Source: Clostridia bacterium (GTDB taxonomy: Bacteria > Bacillota > Clostridia > Christensenellales > Aristaeellaceae). Taken from it: a DNA stretch of 56,132 bases. The stretch is taken from assembly GCA_017545905.1 (NCBI GenBank), contig JAFWXL010000066.1, forward strand, positions 1-56,132, written 5' to 3'. The position numbers and the translations under genes were made by a program. Under the pieces are notes generated by a model. It did not search any database, was not told where the DNA came from, and saw only the letters and a program-made list of their open reading frames with translations. Below are positions 50,329 through 56,132 of the stretch, in pieces (the stretch's first letter is position 1; each line of letters opens with the position of its first letter).

Positions 50329-51704
50329 TGGATGATAAGAAGAAAATGATCATCTCCGATCCGCTGCGCGCTGCGATGATGGCGCGCCTTTGCAAAAAGG
50401 GCAATGCGCTGCTCTTTGCCGCACTGATGGCGGCGTTTTATCTGATCAGCTTCAGGCTCTGCGGCGCGATGGAGGGCGCGGCGGTGATCGCAGCTGCGGG
50501 CACGCTGGGCGCTGCGATCCTTGCGGCGTTTGCATGGAGAACCATGGACGGCGAGGATACGCCGGTGGTCGTGCTGCTGTGCCTTGCGGCGCTGTCGATG
50601 CTGGCTGTCGGCGCGCATCTGGCGATGCTGGATATCAAGCCCGGCCGCTACACGAAGGTGCTTGAGCCGCTGCTGGGCGATATGTGGAATTATGAACTGG
50701 TGACGGCTGCTGCATGGGAGGACGACGGCTGGTCCGGCGTGTATCTGCTGATCATGGCGCTGCTCTCGCGCATGGAGACGTTCTCCTGGCTCTATGCGGT
50801 CAAGCTGATCGATATGCTCTGCCAGTGTGTGGCGGCGGGCGCGGTGCTCCGTCTGGCGATGAAGCGCGGCGCGAACAGATACGGCGCGCTGGCGGCGATG
50901 TTTGCGTGCGTGCTTGCGCCAACGATGCTGATGAATGCGGGCCTGTGGGCGCAGTGCGATGCGACGTTTGCAATGTTCACGCTCTGGGGTCTTGCGATGC
51001 TGCTGGATGATCATCCGCTTGCCGGCTGCGTGCTCTGGGGCCTTGCGCTGGGCACGAAGCTGCAAAGCGCGTTCCTCTTCCCGCTGCTGATCGTGCTGTT
51101 CATGAAAAACAGGGTGCAGCTGCGCCATGTGCTGGCGCTGGCGGCTGCGGCGTTTGTCTGCCAGATTGCGATTGTGCTTGACGGACAGGGGATCGTGAGC
51201 ATGATCACGCGTTATGCCGTGCAGCTGGAAAATGCGCGCTGGGGTCTGGGCCTGTCCGACGGCATGCCCAATGTCTACAAGCTGATGCTGGTCGCCTCCG
51301 TGCGCGAATTCAGCGGTATGGGTCTGTATCTGGGCGTCGCTTCCGCGCTGCTGGTGGTCTGCGCGCTGCTGCGCACAAAGCGCGAATTGACGGACGATGT
51401 GCTGCTGCTTGCGGCGCTGCTGCTTGCTTGCGGCCTGCCGCTGATTTTGCCGCAGATGAATGCGCGCAGCCTGTATCTGGCGGTGATGCTCGGCTTTGCC
51501 TGCGCGGGCAATGCGCGCCGGATGACTGTCGCCGGACTGATTGAGTTTATCTCCGTGTGCGCATATATGACGGCCATCTTCGGTCACGAGGTCGTGCCGG
51601 TGATGATCCTTGCGCTGCTGGCCATTGCGGCGACGGTGCTGGTGATGCTGGAGCTGTTTGATCTGATTTTTGTGAAGAAGGATGAGGAGGAGCCCTGCGC
51701 ATGA
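50325..51704 (+). CDS. GT-C-type homologue, copy 2 (degenerate motifs)
   Basis: 459 residues, same topology and the same internal blocks as copies 1 and 3 (NAGLWAQCDATFAMFTLWGL parallels NGAYWGQCDVIYTSLCLM). The YDIFLANW-type acidic block is replaced by MWNYELVTAAAWEDDGW, and KMHERY is replaced by QMNARSLY. It may be inactive as a transferase or have a new role, such as a partner or a subunit with changed specificity. Both overlaps with its neighbours are four bases. Confidence 0.75.
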   Translation: MMDDKKKMIISDPLRAAMMARLCKKGNALLFAALMAAFYLISFRLCGAMEGAAVIAAAGTLGAAILAAFAWRTMDGEDTPVVVLLCLAALSMLAVGAHLAMLDIKPGRYTKVLEPLLGDMWNYELVTAAAWEDDGWSGVYLLIMALLSRMETFSWLYAVKLIDMLCQCVAAGAVLRLAMKRGANRYGALAAMFACVLAPTMLMNAGLWAQCDATFAMFTLWGLAMLLDDHPLAGCVLWGLALGTKLQSAFLFPLLIVLFMKNRVQLRHVLALAAAAFVCQIAIVLDGQGIVSMITRYAVQLENARWGLGLSDGMPNVYKLMLVASVREFSGMGLYLGVASALLVVCALLRTKRELTDDVLLLAALLLACGLPLILPQMNARSLYLAVMLGFACAGNARRMTVAGLIEFISVCAYMTAIFGHEVVPVMILALLAIAATVLVMLELFDLIFVKKDEEEPCA

Positions 51705-53020
51705 AGAGGCTGAACGCTCTGCTTGAGCGCGCTGATGAAGGGCTGCGCAGATTGCTGCTGGGCAGCAGTCTGCCGTCGTGGCTGCTGTGCGCATGCACCT
51801 TTGCTGCGTTCTTTGCGCTGATGATGACGCGCACGCTGACGCAGCTTGCAGGCGTGCCGGCCGCGGCGCGCGCATGGAGCGTGTTGGTGATGTGCCTGCC
51901 GCTGGGCGTGATGCTGTTCTTTGCGCGGCGTCAGGCCGGGGAGCACAGCACGGTGGAGCAGCTGGGCGCGTATGCGCTGTGTGCGCTGGCGATGCTGGCG
52001 CGCGTGAGCTTCATCGAGCGGTCCTCCGGCGATTACGACATCTATCTGGCCGACTGGCTGGATAAGCTCGCCGCAGGCTCTTTTTCAGAGGGCATGCGGG
52101 CGAACATCGGCGAATACAACGTGCTCTACCAGTACATTCTCTTTGTGATCACGCGGCTGGGCGTGCCGGCGCTCTACGCGGTGAAGACGGTTTCCTTCAT
52201 CGGCGACGCGTTCCTTGCCGGGGCATGCGCAAGGCTGGCCGGCAAAAAAGGCGGCATGACCGCATTCGGCGCTGCGCTGCTGCTGCCCACGCTTGTGCTC
52301 AACGGCGGCATGTTCGCCCAGTGCGACAGCCTGTATGCGGCCTGCGCGCTGTGGGGACTGGCGCTTGCCCTGAAGGAAAAGCCCTGCGCTTCCGCGGCCT
52401 GCTTTGCGCTTTCGCTTTCCTTCAAGCTGCAGAGCATGTTCATTCTGCCGGTGGTGATCGTCCTGTGGGCGGGCAGAAAGCTCAGAGTGCGCGAAGCGCT
52501 GGTCTTTGTGCTCACGCTCTTTGCCGTGATGCTGCCGGCGCTGCTTGCCGGTAAGAGCCTTGGAAGCATCATCGGGATCTATACCGCGCAGACGGGGCTG
52601 TATACGGGGCTCAATTACAACGCGGCAAATTTCTTCGGGCTGATGGAGACGAACGGGCTGGACGTTTATGCTTACGGCAACTTTGCCATGGCGCTGGCGT
52701 TTGGCGCGTGCGCGCTGCTGGTCGTCCGGGGCGTGAATTGTGCACAGGAGCTGGACGAGGAAGGGTATGTGCGTCTGGCGCTTTTGCTGGTGCTGCTGAT
52801 CGTATTCATGCTGCCCAGAATGCATGAGCGTTACTTCTACATGGCGGTGCCGCTGAGCATTGCACTGGCGGCGGGCCGCGGCGGGCGCTGCGTGCCGGCA
52901 GCAGCGCTTATCGAGCTGGCCATGCTTGCTTCCTGCTGGGCGCTGGCGGTGCCGCTGAGTCTGGCTTCCGTCATGATGCTTGCAGCGATCGTTTTGGTAT
53001 TGACAGATTGTCACAAATGA
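51701..53020 (+). CDS. GT-C-type multi-pass glycosyltransferase homologue, copy 3
   Basis: 439 residues, about ten membrane segments; keeps SGDYDIYLADWLDKL and RMHERYFYMAV. Its first 60 residues include a hydrophobic leader region. It is the last gene of the trio and has no obvious terminator; the next gene has its own promoter 2 bases after its stop. Confidence 0.78.
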   Translation: MKRLNALLERADEGLRRLLLGSSLPSWLLCACTFAAFFALMMTRTLTQLAGVPAAARAWSVLVMCLPLGVMLFFARRQAGEHSTVEQLGAYALCALAMLARVSFIERSSGDYDIYLADWLDKLAAGSFSEGMRANIGEYNVLYQYILFVITRLGVPALYAVKTVSFIGDAFLAGACARLAGKKGGMTAFGAALLLPTLVLNGGMFAQCDSLYAACALWGLALALKEKPCASAACFALSLSFKLQSMFILPVVIVLWAGRKLRVREALVFVLTLFAVMLPALLAGKSLGSIIGIYTAQTGLYTGLNYNAANFFGLMETNGLDVYAYGNFAMALAFGACALLVVRGVNCAQELDEEGYVRLALLLVLLIVFMLPRMHERYFYMAVPLSIALAAGRGGRCVPAAALIELAMLASCWALAVPLSLASVMMLAAIVLVLTDCHK

Positions 53021-53021
53021 T

Positions 53022-53050
53022 TTGCAGTACGAAGATGGATGTGCTATAAT
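53022..53050 (+). promoter_or_regulatory. Promoter of the YheO-like gene
   Basis: TTGCAG, 17-base spacer, TATAAT. Confidence 0.7.
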
Positions 53051-53128
53051 GAAATGAAGAAAAGAGATGTTCTTTGATCGGGATATACGCAGGATGAAAG
53101 TGACAAAGTGAAAGGATGGGAGTCGATC

Positions 53129-53782
53129 ATGAACAGGGAAGAAATGCTCGTATTTTTGAAGAATGAGGCGCGCGGAATTGCCGCGATGTTCGGACCGAAC
53201 TGTGAAACCCTGGTGCATGATATGACCCGCCACGGTCACCCGATTCTGGCGATTTACAATGGCACGGTGACCGGCCGTGAGGTCGGATCCACGGCTGATA
53301 TCTTTGGCGACATCGGCAATTATGACGAGACGGTGTACGAGAAGAAGGACTATACCAATCAGCTGGTGCTCTCCCGTGACGGACGCACGCTCAAGAGCTC
53401 GACGTTTAATGTTGTGGGCGACGATTATCATTTTGCGCTGGGCATCAACATGGATATCACGAACCTTGTGCGCGCCCATCAGATGATCAGCGAGCTGACG
53501 GCAACCAGCGGCGAACTGCAGCAGACGCTGATGCAGGATGCGCGCAGCCAGCTGGAGGAGCTCCTGCGCGAGTGCATCAGCGCCGTGGGCAAGGAGCCCG
53601 AGGCCATGAAGAAGACTGACCGTATGCGTATCATCCGCATGCTCTATAAGCGCCGCGCGTTCACCTATCAGAAGTCGGTGGCGATTGTGGCCGAGCGGCT
53701 GAATGTATCCCGCTACACGGTCTACAAGTACATGCACGAGCTGGAAGAGGCCGAAAAGAAGGGCGAGCACTTATTGGACTAA
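53129..53782 (+). CDS. YheO-like PAS plus helix-turn-helix regulator
   Basis: About 217 residues: an N-terminal PAS-like YheO domain (MFGPNCETLVHDM, then GTVTGREVGSTADI and GRTLKSSTFNVVGDDYHFAL) and a C-terminal helix-turn-helix (FTYQKSVAIVAERLNVSRYTVYKYM, here the recognition part LNVSRYTVYKYM). DauR/YheO members respond to small metabolites. ATG at 53129 follows GGGAG. It is convergent with the sugar ABC transporter, so control of that operon is possible but unproven. Confidence 0.85.
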   Translation: MNREEMLVFLKNEARGIAAMFGPNCETLVHDMTRHGHPILAIYNGTVTGREVGSTADIFGDIGNYDETVYEKKDYTNQLVLSRDGRTLKSSTFNVVGDDYHFALGINMDITNLVRAHQMISELTATSGELQQTLMQDARSQLEELLRECISAVGKEPEAMKKTDRMRIIRMLYKRRAFTYQKSVAIVAERLNVSRYTVYKYMHELEEAEKKGEHLLD

Positions 53783-53785
53783 TCA

Positions 53786-53811
53786 AAAAGGCACCAATCG
53801 GTGCCTTTTTT
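53786..53811 (+). terminator. Intrinsic terminator after the YheO-like gene
   Basis: AAGGCACC, AATC, GGTGCCTT then TTTT. Confidence 0.88.
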
Positions 53812-53904
53812 ATGAATCGGAATCTTGCGGCTGATCACTGCCGAGATTGTAGACGGGCTTTCTTCCGAAGCGGTGTATAAGCAGCCGCAGGAAACAGAAT
53901 AACG

Positions 53905-53940
53905 AGAAAAGAAAGAGCATCGGTTTTCACCGATGCTCTT
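53905..53940 (-). terminator. Intrinsic terminator of the sugar ABC transporter operon
   Basis: Minus strand: AGAGCATCGGT, four-base loop, ACCGATGCTCT, followed by TTTCTTTTC. Confidence 0.75.
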
Positions 53941-54059
53941 AAAATTGCGTCAGAATGAGTTTCAGAGCGCCCTCTGCGCGAACGAAACGGGTTCAGACAT
54001 CCATGGCCGTCGCCGTTAGAAGCAAACCCGAAGGGTCACATGGTCCAGCGGAACGCAGG

Positions 54060-54959
54060 TTAACCCTTGACCGCACCGGCAACGACGCCCTCGATGATGT
54101 ACTTCTGGCAGGCCAGATACAGGATGATGATCGGGATAACCGTGATCATGATGCAGGCCATCATCGGGCCCATCTCCACGCGGCCGTAGCTGCCGCGGAA
54201 ATACTGGATAGCCATCGGGATGGTGCGGTATTTCTTGATGTCCAGCACCAGCGTGGGCAGGAGGTAGTCGTTCCAGACCCACATGGTCTCCAGAATCGCG
54301 GTGGAAATGGCGGTCGGCTTGAGGATCGGGAAGACGACCTTGAAGAAGATCTGCAGCGGATTGCAGCCGTCGATCATCGCGGCCTCTTCAATCGCCAGCG
54401 GAACGCTCTTCATGAAGCCGGTGAACATGAATACCGCCAGACCCGCGCCGAAGCCGAGATAGATGATGCAGATGTTGAACGGGGTGTTCAGCTTCAGGGT
54501 ATCAGCGGTCTTGGCCAGGGTGAACATGACCATCTGGAACGGTACAACCATGGAGAACGCGCACAGCAGATACATCAGCTTGGAGGCGAGGATATTCACG
54601 CGGGTGATATACCATGCGCACATGGAGCAGCACAGGATGATCAGCGCGACGGAGGTCAAGGTGATGACGACCGAGTAGCCGAAGGACGCCAGGAAGTTCA
54701 TCTTGGTCACGCCATGCACATAATTGGCCAGTCCCACGAAGGTTTCACTGGTGGGCAGCGCAAAGACAGTCGCCGTGGAGATCGCGGTTTCCAGCTTCAG
54801 GGAGTTGCTCAGAATCAGGATGACCGGATAGATCCACACCAGGCACAGCGCAGTCAGCAGCACGATCAGCGCAGCGTCAACGACGCGGCGGGCGCCGGAA
54901 ACAGCGCCGTCATGATAGGTCTTGTTAGCCATTACTGCTGCATAGGTCTTGTTAGCCAT
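54060..54959 (-). CDS. Sugar ABC transporter permease, MalG type
   Basis: 299 residues with six membrane segments and the EAA loop region EEAAMIDGCNPLQIFFKVVFP (about 190-210). It is a carbohydrate-uptake permease partnered with the gene upstream. The start codon lies in a perfect 27-base tandem duplication, so the protein begins MANKTYAAVMANKTY. Only the first ATG has a ribosome site (AAGGAGG). The start overlaps the stop of the MalF-type gene (TAATG). Confidence 0.92.
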   Translation of the reverse strand: MANKTYAAVMANKTYHDGAVSGARRVVDAALIVLLTALCLVWIYPVILILSNSLKLETAISTATVFALPTSETFVGLANYVHGVTKMNFLASFGYSVVITLTSVALIILCCSMCAWYITRVNILASKLMYLLCAFSMVVPFQMVMFTLAKTADTLKLNTPFNICIIYLGFGAGLAVFMFTGFMKSVPLAIEEAAMIDGCNPLQIFFKVVFPILKPTAISTAILETMWVWNDYLLPTLVLDIKKYRTIPMAIQYFRGSYGRVEMGPMMACIMITVIPIIILYLACQKYIIEGVVAGAVKG

Positions 54960-54968
54960 TACTGCTGC
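54915..54968. repeat. Perfect 27-base tandem duplication across a start codon
   Basis: Two adjacent identical 27-base units (54915-54941 and 54942-54968). Each holds the TAATG junction of the two permease genes and nine codons, so the frame is kept and the N-terminus is repeated once. Confidence 0.95.
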
Positions 54969-55810
54969 ACCTCCTTACGACGGGTGAAGTAGAGCTGGAT
55001 GAGAGAGATGGAGATGACCAGCAGGAAGAAGACCACAGCCTTCGCCTGGCCGATACCCTTCCACTGAGCGCCGGCGCGGGCATAGAAGGTGTCGTAGATA
55101 TTGAGCGCCAGCATCTGGCTCGCCTTGGCCGGCTCGCCGCCGGTGAGCGCGAGGTTCTGGTCAAAGAGCTTGAAGGAGTTGGTCAGCGTCAGGAAGGTGC
55201 AGATCGTGACGGACGGCATGACCATCGGCAGCTTGACCTTGATGAGCGTCTGGAAACTGGTTGCGCCGTCGATGGACGCGGCTTCGATCAGATCGCCGGG
55301 CACATTCTGCAGGCCGGCGATGTAGATGATCATCATATAGCCGATCTGCTGCCAGCACATCAGGATGATCAGGCCCCAGAAGCCATACTTGGCGTCCAGC
55401 GCCAGCAGCGGCAGGCCGAGGTTGGTCAGCAGGCCGTTGAGCAGGATCTGCCAGATATAGCCCAGCACGATGCCGCCGATGAGGTTGGGCAGGAAGAACA
55501 CGGTACGGAAGGCGTTCGTGCCCTTGAGGCCGCGGGTCAGCGTCAGCGCCAGCGCAAAGGCCAGCACGTTGATGAGGATTGTGGAGACGATCGTAAAGCG
55601 CGCGGTGAACCAGAAGGCTTCGACGAACGTGGCGTCCTGAAAGACCTTGATATAGTTATCAATGCCCACGAAGGTCGTCTTGGAGACGGTAATGAACTTG
55701 TGGAACGAGAGATAAATGCCCCAGATGAACGGCCAGATGAAGCCGATGATGAAGGCGGCCAGTGTCGGGAGCAGGAACACAGGCCAGTATTTCTTGATGG
55801 CGTTTTCCAT
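54959..55810 (-). CDS. Sugar ABC transporter permease, MalF/UgpA type
   Basis: About 283 residues with six membrane segments and the EAA loop IEAASIDGATSFQTLIKVKLP (about 185-205). It lacks the large periplasmic loop of enteric MalF. The ATG at 55810 follows GGGGAGG. A terminator separates it from the binding-protein gene upstream, so permease expression is probably lower than that of the binding protein. Confidence 0.92.
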   Translation of the reverse strand: MENAIKKYWPVFLLPTLAAFIIGFIWPFIWGIYLSFHKFITVSKTTFVGIDNYIKVFQDATFVEAFWFTARFTIVSTILINVLAFALALTLTRGLKGTNAFRTVFFLPNLIGGIVLGYIWQILLNGLLTNLGLPLLALDAKYGFWGLIILMCWQQIGYMMIIYIAGLQNVPGDLIEAASIDGATSFQTLIKVKLPMVMPSVTICTFLTLTNSFKLFDQNLALTGGEPAKASQMLALNIYDTFYARAGAQWKGIGQAKAVVFFLLVISISLIQLYFTRRKEVQQ

Positions 55811-55927
55811 AAAGAATTCCTCCCCGGGTAAATTGGGTTGCGGAGCAACCTGAAAAAGCACATATGCAAGGCATCAGATGCGCTTTTTCAGAGTGCCCCC
55901 AGCACGTTTTTTCGCAGTTTCCTGTTC

Positions 55928-55963
55928 CGAAAAAGAAGAGGGCGGGCGTTTTGCCCGCCCTCT
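55928..55963 (-). terminator. Attenuating terminator after the binding-protein gene
   Basis: Minus strand: AGAGGGCGGGC, AAAAC, GCCCGCCCTCT then TTTTTC. It lies between the sugar-binding protein and the permeases, a usual way to keep the binding protein in excess. Confidence 0.8.
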
Positions 55964-55981
55964 TATCAAGCGCGAAAGGAA

Positions 55982-56132
55982 TTAGTGGGTGAGCGCGTAC
56001 TCGGTCGCCCAGCCGTCGACGAACGCGGACACAACCGCGGCCCAGTCGCCGGTGCCAGCCGCATAAGCGGTCAGGGCAGAGCCAACGCCATTCTTCCACT
56101 CCTCAGACGGCATGGTCGGGAAGTTCCAGGAA
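55982..56132 (-). CDS. Sugar-binding protein of the ABC transporter, partial (C-terminus)
   Basis: Only the last 49 residues are in the window (for example AVVSAFVDGWATEYALTH before the stop). The tail is like those of extracellular solute-binding proteins for sugars, and the position upstream of MalF/MalG-type permeases fits. The start lies beyond the window edge. Confidence 0.8.
   Translation of the reverse strand, partial: SWNFPTMPSEEWKNGVGSALTAYAAGTGDWAAVVSAFVDGWATEYALTH

Noticed and set aside
54915-54968. Second permease start at 54932
   Set aside because: The inner duplicated ATG has no ribosome site; the outer ATG at 54959 has AAGGAGG.

Overview
The window looks like the chromosome of a high-GC member of the Bacillota (class Clostridia). 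Supporting signs are RNase J, an AddA helicase-nuclease, the CdaA/CdaR c-di-AMP pair, a LytR-CpsA-Psr protein, a VanW/YoaR protein, strong AGGAGG-type ribosome binding sites, sigma-A promoters with 17-bp spacers, and many intrinsic terminators. I cannot name a genus from sequence alone. It is ordinary chromosome: there is no prophage, no transposase and no CRISPR array. The only defence-like gene is a lone Abi_2 protein.

Layout. 1-378 is a non-coding repeat module and a terminator. 379-2088 (-) holds an XpaC-like protein and an LCP protein, divergent from RNase J (2416-4539). Next come an AraC/GyrI regulator (-), an RlmI-like RNA methyltransferase (+), a palindromic intergenic element, an Abi_2 protein (-), TelA (-) and an EamA exporter (+). 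10489-10573 is tRNA-Leu(GAG). 10852-13357 encodes a VanW protein and a secreted protein. 13563-16779 is an XpaC-TelA-LemA-like-TPM operon, followed by an ECF sigma/anti-sigma pair. 18846-20351 (-) has an RpiB/LacAB-type isomerase and QueT, the latter behind a preQ1-I riboswitch. 20460-26386 has LysR, an Lrp/AsnC regulator with an aminotransferase, a parvulin-cyclophilin fusion and a membrane protein. 26540-30867 has a Tat-exported C_GCAxxG_C_C protein (-) and AddA. MgtE (31300-32658) follows a roughly 380-nt structured leader with a possible acidic/proline leader peptide. 33308-35926 (-) is metNIQ, divergent from a LysR gene. 37136-40855 has an XRE-TPR regulator, GluQ-RS with a small partner, WalJ/YycJ and two small proteins. 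41007-43218 is cdaA-cdaR, followed by a 98-bp tandem repeat array, a coiled-coil membrane protein and a PIG-V-like transferase. 46130-48088 is a PfkB kinase plus a YiaK-like dehydrogenase; 48162-48695 (-) is a small alarmone synthetase. 48916-53020 is a tandem trio of related GT-C membrane proteins. 53129-53782 is a YheO-like regulator, and 54060-56132 (-) is a sugar ABC transporter cut by the window edge.

How the genes fit together. QueT (queuosine precursor uptake), its preQ1 riboswitch and GluQ-RS (glutamylation of queuosine in tRNA-Asp) all point to queuosine use. The XpaC/TelA genes occur twice: once split at 379-1152 and 8160-9353, and once as a compact operon with LemA-like and TPM proteins, which suggests an envelope stress module. 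Several genes concern the cell surface (LCP, VanW, PPIase fusion, GT-C trio, PIG-V-like protein).

Non-coding features stand out. A modular family of intergenic elements ending in a GCGAAGCG-type motif recurs at eight sites, often abutting stop codons. The 98-bp repeat array, the MgtE leader and a 27-bp duplication across a start codon are the other unusual structures.
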